64,000 bases of DNA from Dryomyza anilis (GCA_951804985.1 OX638131.1:3968001-4032000), one strand, 5' to 3'; numbered from the stretch's first letter, positions 34,171-47,490 are shown. Translations and numbers: made by a program. The notes: a model not told the origin generated them from the sequence alone.

Positions 34171-36044
34171 TCTGTATAAGGCGTTTTAATATTCCATTTT
34201 CTAAAGTGTATATGTCGATCAAGTCTTGTAGACATTTAAATTTTATTAGTGTAGTAGGTACAATGGGTTCTTTAAGTGCTATAAGTCCTTTCTGTAATAC
34301 TTGAATTTTTTTTAGGACATATAAACTGTTTGGATTTACACCAAAACTATTAATCATTTTAAGAGAACAGCTGGAATTTCTGAAGACACATAAATATTTA
34401 CCTCAAAATTGCAGACCTTTTGCGAGAAACCTCTATTCGCTGAATTTACTTTAAATATTTATAGAAATTCCTAGACGAAACATTTTCTAGATGACTTTAC
34501 GGTTCCTAGACGGCAGCGGTGTATTTCCGACTTTCTCTGCCGAAATTCTTTAATTCAGTTGCTACCTTTTGGCATACTTTAGCGGTTGACTATGCAGCGA
34601 CCCTGCCACAAGGTAGAATTTCAAGGAATTTTGTCATTATCCTTCGTATGCACACTCGCATCTAGTCTACGACGCATGGTTGACATAATTTTAGTTACTT
34701 GTCACTTTGGCTACGTGCGCTGCAATGACAGCATCTTAGGGGTTTTAGATACCTTTTTTTTCTACTTTGATTCTTTGGCACTCCCACGGTGAATAATCCT
34801 TTGCGCAAAGCATTGAAGCATATTTTCGCAGACACGTTAAAAGAAAACTATCTTGAAATTTCGACTCAATTGAGTGTGAGAATGAAGGATGTGCAGTACG
34901 CACAGTTTGGAATTTTTTTTCGCAGCGCATAGGAATGGGCGAAAACTGTGTCAACATGCAACTCATCACTTTGGCAGTAGCTCACCAAACGACTCACCCA
35001 GTCTACCCACTCAATCTACTGACTGTCATTATGCCTTACCCAAACTGTGCTGTAAACTATGTAAATCCTCGTTTTTTTTATTTCGAAACTCCAAGTGTGC
35101 GCTGAGAATATATGGGCCACCTTCGCATAGTTTACCCCTCGAGTTCGGTATTTTTACTCGCACAGCACATGGGAATGTCAAAACTATTCTGGGTTGGCAT
35201 CTGGCGGGTAGAGTAGGTTCGAGATTCGAGTATTTTGTACGTTTGCGTAGTCATCCTTGTAGTTGGAATTCTCACTCAACTCAAGAGTCTGATGATTCGC
35301 GTCTTGAATAAACATCATTCCAATGTTGTAGAGTAGCTGGTAAATTTTCTATGGCATAATATACGAAGCAGTACAGAGTTTGCATAGTGAGTTTTTAGTT
35401 TTCTAGCTGAATTTTTTTGCATTTTTTGATGTTGTTGTTGGGTGCTTCTAATGCGCGAGATTTTTCCGAAACTTTTCTACCGCAATCTTTTTGTGCTGGC
35501 GTTGTCATCAGCTGGGTTTGCTGGTTTTGAAAAGGTTTTAAAATGGTTTTGTGCATAGTTTAGACCTTAGTCGTTTAGCTGGTAATACTTTCAAAACATC
35601 AAATGTGCAAAATATGTGCCTCAACTTAAAGAAATTCAGTGAACTCTTTCAGTGCACTAATTTTCAATGAATGGAAACGGCTAATTAAAACTTGGGAAAG
35701 AAGGTTTTGGAGAAAGTAATGTGAAAAAACTACACACAGAATAGAGATTTGTTGCGCAAACCAACTATTTGCCCAACTAACTTATTCGGTTCTCTCAACC
35801 ACTTAGTCGGTTGTTGTTGCCTAACTGAAAAAAGTTGTAAATTGTATATAATATTTAAAGTGTATAGGCTAATTCGATTTAACAGATTTAACCGGTACAA
35901 GAAGTTGAGAATCGCAGCAGAGTTTTTATTACAGCAAAGATATTATTTTATGTCAATCAAAATTTAACTAAATTCAAAAAAAAAACGGCCCATTTTAAGG
36001 AGCAGAAAGTGCACGTTCTAGCCTTTTAGAGAAGCGGACTGGGA
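34171..36044. other. unique non-coding DNA, GC-richer at 34500-35330
   Basis: The longest frame is 140 codons (34889-35311), with no domain, signal peptide or splice context that I recognise. The 68-codon minus frame at 34151-34357 is the least biased short frame in the area but also has no recognisable feature. Nothing is called. Confidence 0.35.
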
Positions 36045-36335
36045 TTACTATGTTTGAGATTCCAAAACTGGGGACATTGTTTTCATTTTTAAATCAGAAT
36101 AGGACTCTGTATACGTGCTCCTATTAGGGAATTAAATAAAGGCATTATCTACCTTTAGACGGGACCGCGTTTGGTACTCCCAAAAAAGCTAGGACATCGT
36201 TTTTTTTTAGTCAGAATAGGACTCTGTCTACATGCTCCTATTAGGGATGTTAGTAAAGGCCTTCTCTGCCTTTCGACGGGACTCCCAGAAAAACTGAGAC
36301 ATCGGTCTTCTTCTCTCTGTCTCGACGGGACTTTA
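36045..36335 (+). repeat. tandem repeat, about 117-bp period, ~2.5 copies
   Basis: TCAGAATAGGACTCTGT occurs at 36094 and 36211, each followed by GCTCCTATTAGGGA and later GACGGGAC. A third partial unit (GACGGGACTCCCAGAAAAAC) starts near 36276. Confidence 0.85.
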
Positions 36336-36954
36336 TCAATAGAAATTTATAGTATATTTCACGAATTTTGTTATATTAATTTGTAAGTCTTTGAGAAATT
36401 TTATATTTCTGAACATACCCAATGAGTTGAACTGAAATAACTGGTATGGTATGTTCCACCCCTGGTCTTATACATTCACAAACTTTTAAATGCACCCTGT
36501 TCTGCATCCTCGGTGCCGACAATCATTCCATTGAGCAACATTTCAAAGTCAACACAAGCTGCTCGAATGCGATTTACAGAGATTTAGCAATTTTTCTGTG
36601 TGACAGATTCAGTCTGTGGCACTGCCAAATGACATTTTTATTTGTTCGGGTCCAACGGAGAAAAGAAAGGCATCTGAAATGCAAAACTACAAAACTTGTT
36701 TTCAATAGTATTTCAAAAAATAACAAAACTAGTTTAGAATAATCAAATTGGAACTACCAATTGCTTATTAAATAATATGATTTTTGAGTTCAGAATTACC
36801 GAATAAAATTCAGAGAGAGTAAAAATTGTAATTTAGAATAGTAAAATGATTATTCGTCAATTTGAATTCAGTATAATCGAAAGAAATTTATAAAGAATCA
36901 GAATTCCATTTTAGAATTCAGAAGAAGTTAATTTAATTGGTTTTCATGGAAAAT
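36336..36954. other. non-coding DNA before minisatellite
   Basis: No gene. From about 36730 the sequence contains AATTCAGAAT-type words that grade into the array. Confidence 0.35.
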
Positions 36955-38330
36955 CAAATTTTATAAGAAAATCGAAATTTATATCAAAACTCGAAATATT
37001 TAGAGAAAATAAAAATGTATATAGAAACTGTAAATGTTAATAAAAAAAATCTAAATTTTTATAGCAAATCGAAATTTTATAGAAAATATTTTTTTTTTAT
37101 AGAAAAATTGATATATGTATAGAAAATCAAAATTTTATAAAAACTCGAGATTTGCTTTTTTTGAAATATAAAATCGAAATTTTTATAGCAAATCGAAATT
37201 TTTAGAGCATAAATGTTTTTATAAAAATTAAAATTTTTATAAAAACTCGAAATTATTATAAAAAAAAAAGAAAAATCAGATCAAATTTTTTTGGAAACTC
37301 GAAATTTTCATGAAAATCAAAATTTATATAATTTTTAGAAATATTTTATAGATAATCGAAATTTTTATAGCAAATCGAAATTTTTTGATAAATCGAAATT
37401 TTTATAGTGAATTCAAATTTTAATAGCAAATCAAAATTTGTATGGTAAATCATAATTTTTATGGCAAATCAAAATTCTTAAGGAATATCAAAATTTGTAT
37501 TACAAATCAAAATTTTTATATCAAATCAAAGTTTTTATAGAAACTCGAAATTTTCATAGAAACTTGAAATTTTTATAGAAACTCCAAATTTTTATAGCAA
37601 ATCGAAATTTTTATAGAAACTCAAAATGTTCAAAAAAAAAAACAAAATTTTTATAGCTATTCAAAGTTTTTAAGAAAAAATAATTTTTTTAGAAACTCGA
37701 GATTTTTTTTTTTGTTGATAGATATTCGAAATTTTTATAGAAAATCCAAATTATTACAAAAAAAAATGTCAACATTTTTTAAAAACCAAAAATTTTATAG
37801 TTAATTCAAATTTTAATAGAAAATCAAAATTTTTATGGCAAATTCAAATTTTTATAGCAAATCAAAATTTGTAAATAGACCGAATTTTTTTTTTATAGAT
37901 AAACATATTTTTTATAGAAACTCGAAAGTTTTATAGCAAATCAAAATTTTTATAGAAACATGTTTTTTTTTTATAAAAAATCGGACTTTTTATGTATAAT
38001 TGAAATTTTTATGAAAAAAAAACAAATATTTACAGCAAATCGAAATTTTATAAAATTACAAAACTCGAGGTTTTTTTTTTGTTTTTATAGAAAATCGATA
38101 TTTTTATAGCAAGTCGAATTTTTTCGAACAAATCGAAATTTTTGCAACAAAAAAATATTTATATAAAATAAAAGTTTTTATAGAAAATTCGAATTTTTAT
38201 AGAAAATCAAAATTTTTATAGCAAATCAAAATTTGGTACAAAAATGTCGAAATTTTCATAAAAATGGAAATTTTTAAATTTTAAATCAACATTTTATAAA
38301 AACCTCGATATTCTTTAAAGAAAATCAAAT
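36955..38330 (+). repeat. 18-19 bp AT-rich minisatellite array, degenerate
   Basis: Units near ATAGAAAATCGAAATTTTT, many with AGCAAATC in place of AGAAAATC. There are heavy indels and A/T-run length changes. It is related in design to, but distinct from, the arrays at 2991 and 39590. Confidence 0.85.
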
Positions 38331-39589
38331 GAAATTCGTGAAGCATTGTAACACAGAATAATGAAATGCAAATTAGACATTCTCAATTGTAATTCAGAAT
38401 TGTCAAATTTGTCTTCAATTGCAATGGAAGAGAAATGAAATTCAATTTAGAGATCGCAAATTTGAATTAAGAATAACTAAATGCAATTCAAAAAATATTC
38501 ATTGTATTTCAAATTTGAATTAATTTGAATTCGGCATAAACAAATAAAATTCAGTAATCGGAAATTCTATTTTAAAATTTGAAATTTGAAAATTCAGCAG
38601 CACAAGCTAATTAAAGTTTGCTCATAATAGAGATTCTGAATGCCATTATTTGATGCCAACAAATGCGAAATCATAAAGTATCGCTGCACGGTACGGCTGG
38701 CTATTCGGACGAGTGCAAAGTATCTCAAAAGATGCCGAATGAAACGCATAAATTGCAACAGCATGAGTTGCAGCAGCACGATTGAGGAGTTAAAGTGCTG
38801 CAGGATCAGAAGGAGGTAGAAGCAGCTTCTATTGGAGATGTAGAAAAGTCTGGGCGGCAACAATTAAAACTAGACAGACGAAGAGATACAAATGCAGACA
38901 CAGAAACAGATACTTTTAAGTAGTCGAAGAGGAAGAAATGCACAAATTATGTTTATGGCCGGGTTAATAAATCGCACAAAGTAGAAAAAGAAGAAGTAGA
39001 AAAACTAGCAGCATGTATTCGAGACGGCCGTCGGGCGTCCGGCAAAGCAACAAGATTTGTAGATGCTACAGATACTCGAACCGCACAAAAACCATTCGGA
39101 GTATAATAAGCAGGAGGCGGTTTCTGGCTTAAATTGTGGCTAATATTTTAGCAGAAGCAGCAGCAATAGCAGCAACATGCCAACAGTTAATATGAGCAGC
39201 AGCAACATCACCAACAGCAATAGCAATAGCAACAAAAGGTACAATTTTAATTGAACACCGTATGGAGGAACCTTGGCATTCTTTGTACTGGATGAGTTGC
39301 CTGACCCGTTGCTGCAGATGTTGCTGCCACTTCAATGGTTTCTTTAAAATACATACATATGAAAAAAATGAAAACTATGCTCTGAAAATGCTAACCAAAA
39401 CGGCAACATATACCACTTACATAATTCATTCTAAGCAGGCAGACGCCTCCACATAAATATTTCTGTTGTACCTATATCGAAATATTCATGGAAATGGCTA
39501 AAATATTTCTTTTGATTTTGTTAAAATAAAAAAAACTGTTAAATTTGATATTAAAATATTTAATAATTAAAATTTCATAAATAATTCGA
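38331..39589. other. unique non-coding DNA
   Basis: 38590-39330 is GC-richer with CAGCAG runs. Frames on both strands overlap and are not supported. Confidence 0.4.
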
Positions 39590-42070
39590 TTTAAAAATCG
39601 AAATTTGACGAAAATCGAAATATTTGACGAAAATCTAAATTTGCAAGGGATATGGAAATGTTTAAAGAAGCTTTTAGATTTCTATTGAAAAATCAAAATT
39701 TAATAAAATAAGACAAATATTTAAAGAAATACCTCCTTAGAGATTATTTTTTTTTTGTAAATCTGAATTTTTGAAAGAAAATCCAAAATTTATAGGAAAT
39801 TAAATTTTTTGAAGAAAGTTAAAATTTTATATGTCAAAACAGAGTTTTTAATAAAAACCCCATGTTTTATAAGAAATTCAAATTTATATAGAAAATCGAA
39901 ATTTTTAAAGAAAATCAATATTTGAGGAATGGGACTTTTTAAAGAAATCCATTTTTTTATTATTATAAAAATTACATTTTTATAGAAATTATATTATAAA
40001 AGACATTAATTAATAGACATTTTTCAAATTAATTTCGAGATTTTCATAAAAAATCGAGGTTTTCGTAAAAAAAAAACGAACATTTCATAAAAAAATCGAG
40101 ATTTTCATAAAATAAAAATCGAGAATTTCATAAAAATCGATATTTTTATAAAAATCGAGATTTTCATAAAAATCGAGATTTTCATAAAACGAAATTTTCA
40201 TAAAAATCGAGATTTTCATAAAAATCGAGACTTTCATAAAAATCAAGATTTTCATAAAAATCGAGATTTTCATAAAAATCGAGATTTTCATAAAAATCGA
40301 GATTTTCATAAAAATCGAGATTTTCATAAAACTCGAGATTTTCATAAAAATCGAGTTTTTCATAATAAAAAAATCAAGATTTTCATAAAAATCTCGATTT
40401 TTATGAAAATCTCGATTTTTATGAAAATCTCGATTTTTATGAAAATCTCGATTTTCATAAAAATCGAGATTTTCATAAAAATCGAGATTTTCATAAAAAT
40501 CGAGATTTTCATAAAAATCGAGATTTTCATAAAAATCGAGATTTTCATAAAAATCGAGATTTTCATAAAAATCGAGATTTTCATAAAAATCGAGATTTTC
40601 ATAAAAATCGAGATTTTCATAAAAATCGAGATTTTCATAATAATCGAAATTTTCATAAAAATCGTGATTTTCATAAAAATCAAGATTTTCATAAAAAAAT
40701 AGAGATGTTCATACAAAATGTGATTTTCGAAAAACCGCGATTTTCATAGCAATCGAAATTTTCATATACATTTACATAAAAAATAAAGATTTTCATAAGA
40801 AATTGACATTAATAATCCAGATTTTCACTAATAATCCAAATTTTTATAAATATCAAGAATTTCATAAAAAAATCGAGATTTACTTAAAAAAACAAAATTT
40901 CCATAATTATGGAGATTATCATAAATCGAGATTTCCAAAATTAATAAAAAAATTATAAAAAAATGCGATTTACTTATTAATCCATATTTTCATTACTACT
41001 CCAGATCTTCATAAAAAATCGAGAATTTCAAAAAAAATCGAGATTTTATTAATTCGAGAATTTCATTAAACATAAATTGAGATGTTTGTTAATAAAATAA
41101 TCAAGATTATCACAATAATCGAGATTTTGATATAAATCGAGATTTTCAGAATAATACAGACTATCATTTATAATCAAGATTTTTATAAAAAAAAATAGAC
41201 ATTTTCATTACTATTCCAGATTTTCATTAATGATCCAAAACTTCATAAAAATCGAGTATTTCATAAAATAATCGAGATCTTCATAAAAAAATCAATATAT
41301 TCATAGAAATCGATTTTTTTTTTGATTTCTTTTTTAAATTTTCATATAAATCGAGATTTCCATATCTATCGAGATTTTTTTTTATTAAAAGCAGAGATTT
41401 TAAAAAAATTAGTTTTTCTATAATATTCCAGAATTTCAAATATCAAGATTTTTATATAATCGATATTTTTATATATATGAAGATTTTCATATAAATCGAG
41501 ATTTAATATAAATCGAGTTTTTTTCCTAAACCATCAAAATTTCCATAGAAATCGAAAATGTCATAAAAAATATAGATTTTCATAAAAAACGAGATTTTCA
41601 TAGAAAAAAAACGATATTTTTGTGAAAAAAATCAAAATTTTTATAAAACATCGAATGTTCCATAAAATTTTCTACTTTTCATAAAAAAAAAAAACATATA
41701 AATCGCGATTTTTCTTAAACAATCGAAATTTTCATAAAAAAACGAGAATGTCATAAAAATAATCGAGAGTTTTATAAAAAAAACGCGATTTTCTATACGA
41801 GATTTTTGTGAAAAAATCCTAATTTTTATTAAGCATTGAAATGTCCATAAAATTTTCTACTTTTCATAAATAAAAAACGAATTTTGTATAGAAAATTGAA
41901 ATTTTTATAGGCAATCAAAATTTGTTTAAAAAATTGAAATTCGAATAAAAATTTTATATCTTTATAAAAAATCAAATTTACATTGAAAACAAAAATTTAT
42001 ATAAAAATTTGAAATTCTTATCGAAATTTTTACAGGAAATCCAAAATTAATTTTTAAGAAATCCAAAATT
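39590..42070 (+). repeat. 18-bp AT-rich minisatellite array with internal inversion
   Basis: The core (40080-40730) is nearly perfect TCGAGATTTTCATAAAAA; both sides decay outward. About 40389-40454 carries three to four units in the opposite orientation (AAAATCTCGATTTTTATG), with near-palindromic junctions. Because 18 is divisible by 3, each frame reads a constant hexapeptide, giving false frames of up to 118 codons. Confidence 0.93.
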
Positions 42071-43639
42071 TGTAATTAGGTCTGGAGGATGGATTCCATA
42101 GTAGGATCTGAATGACTTAACGATAAAAAATATTCAAAAATTATAAAATGAAATTCAAAATGCTTTTGAAAAAATTCAAACCATTAAATTGAAGTAAATC
42201 TTTAAAATAATAATTTGAATTTTTTCAATTGATTTTAAATCGTTTCAGTGAAATGGGATTTTTTTTTTTTTTTTGTTAAATCCTATAATTTCGAACGAAA
42301 GTGAAAATTCCCATTAATACCCTTTTTTCATTATACCATTTTTTATTATGAAATTTTGGTTGATTTTATTTTTTTTTATCAACTACTATATTAAGCATCG
42401 TACTCTTCGGGCACTATTGTAATCCCGGAATGCAATCAACTTGAGTGTGTGGCGGCCGCCTGCACTCGGGGGAAAACTTTTAATCTTAAATCCGCTGCAT
42501 ATATCGCTCCAAACGGTTGGCTCCCTCCGCCAGAGGGAGCAGCGCAGCGCGTCACTTTATCTCGTTGCAATCGTGGTGCTATAATCGGTTTCATTTTGTT
42601 TTCGACAGCAGCAGCAGAAGCAGCATCGCCAACGTTTGATGTTGCCGACATTGGTTCATTTATATGTTGCTGCTGCTAGTTTTCGCGCTATATCGATGTT
42701 GTTGCAACAGAAAAAAAAAACAATAGTAATCAAAACAACAACTACAATAACTAACAACATCAGGGGCATCATTAATTGTTAGGCCCCCCACTGATTGGCT
42801 TCCCATAGGACCTAGTCGCTGGCAGTCTAAATGATGCTGTTGCTTTGATCTCCTTCAACTTTTTCAACTCTTTACACTTTCGCTCTCTTTTCCTACTTCC
42901 TCTCGCTCACTCATTGGTCCTTAGAGTATGATTGTTAGTTGTGCTCATTGCTTTGCTAGTTATGGTTCACATTGCTGTTTTCATTTTCGGTTTATTGCAC
43001 AAAAAGACATTTTTCTCAATTGTCATTTGTGCAAATTGTGCACATTTGGCAACACTGACAGTCCGACACTCTGTCCGTCTAACTCTCTGCAATGTCATGT
43101 CGTCCCCAAGCATCCTTGTGTAATCCTTGTTACCTTGAACTACTCTGTCTCTTATTTTCATATCATTTTATTCTATTTTAGTATCGTGTTTTTTTTTGTC
43201 GTTTGTACTATTTCGTTTATCCCATTTCGATCTCGTTATCGTATTTTTATATTCGTGAGTATTTATTTATTTATATGCTGCCGATAGCTTTGTCGTCCTC
43301 GTCATCAACGTCCTTGCATACAGTCGGGCTTTGTCGTCATCGTCTCCCACTCTCTCTCTCTGTTCTCCCTTTATTTGCAAATTGTCACCATGTCGTTGTT
43401 GGTTTTATTTCTAAATTGAATTTATTATTTTCATCGTTTTATTTTTCGTTATCGTTGTTTTCCGTAATCGTTGCACAAATTAGTTTCGTATTTAAATCGA
43501 TTGTTCTTTGTTTGGCAATATTTGTTTCAAGTGGCATTTAATTAAGTGCTACTGATTGTTATCAAACCGAAGTCGATGTAGATAGTGCCGAATTTGTCGT
43601 TTATTGTTATTTGTACCTAAAATCGAAATATCGTTTGCA
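42071..43639. other. unique non-coding DNA, GC-richer at 42420-42690
   Basis: GC-rich island at 42420-42690 with frames on both strands, then T-rich DNA at 42880-43540 with low-complexity frames. No supported gene. Confidence 0.4.
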
Positions 43640-44930
43640 TAAAATATTTGCATAAAAAACTCAAAGTGTTTGTACAATATTTAGATTATAATAAAAAAAG
43701 GAGATTTTCATAAAAAAAAAATTAAATTTCATAAAAAACAGATTCTCATAAAAAAAAATCTAGAATAACATGAAAAACTGAAATTCGAGATTTTGATAAA
43801 AAAAAATCGAGATTTTCTTAAAAAATCGGGATTTTCATAAAAAATCAAGATTTTCATAATAAATCGAGATTTTCATAAAAATTCGAGATTTTAATAAAAA
43901 ATCGAGATTTTCAAAAAAAATTGAGATTTTCATATCAAATCGAGATTTTTATAAAAAATCGAGATTTTCATAAAAAATCAAGATTTTCAAAAAAATCAAG
44001 ATTTTCATAAAAAATAGAGATTTTGATAAAAAAAAATCGAGATTTTCATAAAAAAAAATCAAAATTTTCATTAAAAATTGGGATTTTCATTAAAAATTGG
44101 GATTTTCATTAAAAATTGGGATTTTCATATAAAATTAAGATTTTCATAATAAATCGAGGTTTTCATAATAATCGAAATTTTCATATAAAATCGAGATATT
44201 CATAAAAAAATCGAGATTTTAAAAAAAAAATCGAGATTTACATAAAAAATCGAAATTTTCATAAAAAATCGAGATTTTCATAAAAAAAAATAGAGATTTA
44301 AAAAAAAAATCGAGATTTTCATAAAAATTCGAGATTTTCATAAAAAATCGAGATTTTCATAAAAAAATCGAGATTTTTATAAAAATTCGAGATTTTCATA
44401 AAAAATCGAGATTTTCATAAAAATCAAGATTTTCATAAAAAAAAAATCGAGATTTTCATTAAAAATCGAGATTTTCATTAAAAATGGGGATTTTCATACC
44501 AAATCGAGATTATCATACAAAATTAAGATTTTCATAATAAATCGAGATTTTCATAATAAATACAAATTTTCATCGAGATTTTCATAAAAAAATCGAGATT
44601 ATAATAAAAAATCGAGAATTACATAGAAAATCGAAATTTTCATAATAAATCGAGATTTTCATAAAAAAATCGATATTTTCATAATAAATCCAGATTTTTA
44701 TATAAAATTTAGATTTTCATATAAAATTGATAATCATATAGAATGTAGTTAATGTAAATCGAAATTTCCATTAATAAACAAAAATCCAAAAAAAAAAAAT
44801 AGAGATTTTCAAAAATAATTAAATTCCCAGATATTGTAACTTTTATAAAATTTAAAAATTACAAAAGTATAATCGATATTTTTATTAATATTCTATTAAT
44901 TCGATATTTGTATAGAAAATCGTTATTATT
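43640..44930 (+). repeat. 18-bp minisatellite array upstream of receptor copy A
   Basis: The same TCGAGATTTTCATAAAAA family as at 39590, with variable A-run length and GGG/AAG variants such as TTGGGATTTTCATTAAAAA. It ends just before the receptor promoter, apart from the insertion at 44976. Confidence 0.9.
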
Positions 44931-44975
44931 CTAGATAATTTTAGTGTTATTATTTGAGTATAAAATTTAAGTTTC

Positions 44976-45694
44976 ATATATCGTTCGTTTTCGTGAAATT
45001 TATCCACGAATTATTTTGTAAAATACACGAAAGAACTTTCGTAAATTGATGATAAAATTCGTATATTTTACGAAAGTATTCGTACTTTTGACGATAGCAT
45101 TTTATGCACATTTTATGAAACATATGAAACATTTTACGAATCTTTTGTAAAATACACGAATACTTTGTTTACAAAAAAGTGACGATGAAAATGACGATTC
45201 ATTAATAAAAATATGAAATATTGTCAACTGATTTGATACTTTTGACACAAACAGAACTCGCACAGAACACATTTTAAAACTGTTTGTATTTTATGACTAT
45301 CTGACAATTAAAATAAAATGCAGCTCCAGTTTCTATTTGACGCAACATATTTTGTTAGTTGATTCGTAAAAAACACGAACTTTCGTAAAATTCTACATAT
45401 ATCATACAAAATTACAAACGTTTAGTAATTTATTCGTAAAATGTAAAACACGTATGAAATATGTTATTCTTTCGTAAAAAATGTAATAGAAAGTAATATA
45501 ACGAAAGTTTCGTAATTTAAACGAAATATTCGTATATTGATTCGTAATATATACGAATCGTTCGTTAAAAATAATTGGGTAAAAAAAATAGAAATTCAAA
45601 TGTTTCGTGTATTTTACGAAATATTCATGTATTTTACGAATCTAAAAATTACGAAAAAATATTTCGTAAACTGTCGTAGACATTATTTTGAGTG
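44976..45694. mobile_element. probable mobile insertion upstream of receptor copy A
   Basis: About 0.7 kb has no counterpart upstream of copy B, where the flanks are joined (TAAGTTTCTTAGATAACCG at 48541). It is packed with TTCGTAAA, TTTTACGAA and TACACGAA motifs in both orientations and ends with ATTATTTTGAGTGTA. No coding capacity. Boundaries are good to about 10 bp. Confidence 0.6.
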
Positions 45695-45948
45695 TAGATA
45701 ATCGAAATTTTCATCGAATATCGAAATGACTATAAACAATCACAATGAGCCTTGATAACCACTATTTGCTATATTGAAATTCTCATAAATATTTCATTCT
45801 TATTGCCCGCAATTAAGCATAATGTTTGACTATAAAAGACATCAACACTACGATATTAAATTTAGTTAATTCACGCGTATAAAATATTCACATAGCAACA
45901 TTAACCTCGAACACTAACGGAATATAACATCTCCTGGCTGCCAGCTCC
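45691..45948 (+). promoter_or_regulatory. promoter region of receptor copy A
   Basis: A TATA box (TATAAAATATT, 45878-45888) lies 71 bp before the ATG, so transcription probably starts near 45905-45915 with a 5' UTR of about 40 nt. The whole stretch aligns with 48550-48806 upstream of copy B, including the shared CACGCGTATAAAATATTCAC block. The promoter was therefore duplicated with the gene. Confidence 0.6.
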
Positions 45949-47273
45949 ATGTCGCACTGGCAACGCGTTCGTGCGCGTTTCGAGAATCCATACATCAGTC
46001 ACCATGTAGTGCTCATTCTTAAGTTTTACCGTTTTCTCTTCAGCTCGTGTGGATTCATCGATCTTTGTTACGATCCGCAGCTGCAGCTGTACAAGCTACG
46101 TTCTCGGTGCCCCAATATACGACGCCAATTTGCGGTCTTCTTTGTTTTATCTATGTTCTTCTTTGTCCTCGCATTGTGCAGGGTGATGGAGCGCGAAGGT
46201 CGCCTCAATTTCGCAGCTTTCTCTATTTTTCTCATTGCTCTCAACCAATTAGTTCACTTGGTACAACCGCGCTCAGTGAGCAAGGAGCGCTTGCGACTGG
46301 TCAACAGTTTTCTGACGTTTGTGCGTCGGCTGCACGACATCAGCGGTCGACGTCTACATCTCTCCTGGATGATTTCGCTGCAGGTGCTCGTCAAGTGCTA
46401 CACCGTCGGTCGTTTCTTCTACAAAATCTTCACGACCTTCACGTATTTGGATACCAACGCACCGCTTGCACAAATGATGGCCGTTCTCATTTTCTTCACC
46501 TTCAGCTATATGATACTCTTCAAGGAGCTGCCGAATCACGTCTACTTCATTGCGCTGCAGCTGGTGCAGCAGTCGTTCGCGCAGCTGAATCGCGAATTTG
46601 AACTCAGCAGCGCCATGCTGCAGCAGCTGACGCGTCGACGTCAGGTGTCGGATGATGCGCGACATGCGGCTTTGCAACGTAAACTTCGCAACATGCGTGA
46701 GCTGTACTCAGAGTTGCTACAACTCTCCGAATGCTTTTTACGCAACACCGAGCTAAATCTCTGCTTCAGCTTCCTCAACGACGTCTTGCTGTTGCTGGCG
46801 ATCGTGCAGAGTTTGAACAGAGATACGTCGCAGCCGCGCATACGAGACGCACATTTTGTGTTGCCCGCCATGTTCATCTGCCTGAATAATATGCGTTTTC
46901 TCTTCGATGCCTTCGATAAGATTCGGCAGCATGCGTTACTGGCGTGCAGCATGCGTAGCAGTGACGTGACGACTCACGAACCCTCCGAATATGGCGATGC
47001 ATTGCAGTTGGCGCTGGCAAGAATGACGACGTTGATCAATGCAACGGCATGTCCGAAGCCATCGCCAGCAAAGGTAAAAAGAAAAGTAATATCAGCACAT
47101 CAAATAATTAAACTTCTCTCTTTTCATAGAAAGATTTCTTTCTGTCGATGTTGGTGCTGCCGGATTTTAGTTTCTTTGGACTGTTGCCGCTGAATAATCG
47201 ACAGTTTTTTCGCATTTTCTTTGTGTATTTTAGTTTTGTCTATCTTCTGTTCAACTGTAATGGTAGCAAATAA
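45949..47273 (+). CDS. gustatory-receptor-like protein, tandem copy A (two exons)
   Basis: Predicted insect gustatory receptor (7tm_7), a membrane chemosensory cation channel subunit. Exon 1 is 45949-47073 (375 codons), intron 47074-47129 (56 bp, GT...AG, phase 0), exon 2 is 47130-47273 (47 codons and TAA), giving 422 residues, a normal length for the family. Hydrophobic segments lie near residues 17-36, 60-77, 86-104, 139-158, 176-204, 268-288, 303-317 and 401-417. A polar linker at 205-265 holds the Gr-like LNxE and YSELLxLSE patterns. Exon 2 has the family-like stretch DFSFFGLLPLNNRQFF, but the usual final TYxxxxxQF appears only as a diverged SFVYLLFN. A phase-0 intron just before the last transmembrane segment is typical of Grs. 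The ATG starts a block that is identical in copy B, which supports this start. AATAAA overlaps the stop codon. Reading through the intron gives only a 414-residue artefact that lacks the last membrane segment. The ligand is unknown. Confidence 0.88.
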
Positions 47274-47490
47274 ATGTAAATTATATTTAAAATTACGAGA
47301 ATATTTAATATTTTTTGATTTTTTACCATTGCACAACTATATTTCTTTTTTATTTTCTTGCCTCCTTTCTATCCTGCCCATCCTTTAAATTCTTTAAATC
47401 CTGTATATGCTTTCTATCCTTTCTAGTCTTTCTATCCTGTTTATTCTTTCTTTTCTCTCTTTCTTTCTTCTCTTCCTTTCTTCTCTTTCG
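47274..47490 (+). other. pyrimidine-rich 3' flank of receptor copy A
   Basis: After the stop codon and the overlapping AATAAA (47269-47274) comes an AT stretch, then a C/T-rich tract of TTTCTATCC-type repeats from about 47350. The same tract follows copy B at 50195-50400, so it belongs to the duplicated unit. The ORFs across it on both strands are low complexity and are not genes. Confidence 0.6.

Noticed and set aside
34151..34357. 68-codon minus-strand frame with unbiased composition
   Set aside because: It looks more protein-like than most, but it is short, starts next to a hairpin and matches nothing I know.
34889..35311. 140-codon frame on the + strand
   Set aside because: No recognisable domain, signal peptide or splice context; composition is like the surrounding non-coding island.
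40085..40716. Frames of 92-118 codons on both strands with (FMKISI)n-like peptides
   Set aside because: An 18-bp minisatellite has a period divisible by 3, so long stop-free frames arise automatically.
46047..46952. Overlapping frames in other registers of receptor copy A, and the same for copy B
   Set aside because: Shadows of the GC-richer coding exon; only the receptor frame has membrane segments and paralogue conservation across the full length.
45949..47193. Single-exon 414-residue version of receptor copy A
   Set aside because: It reads through a 56-bp GT...AG intron into another frame; splicing restores the last membrane segment, which is shared with copy B.
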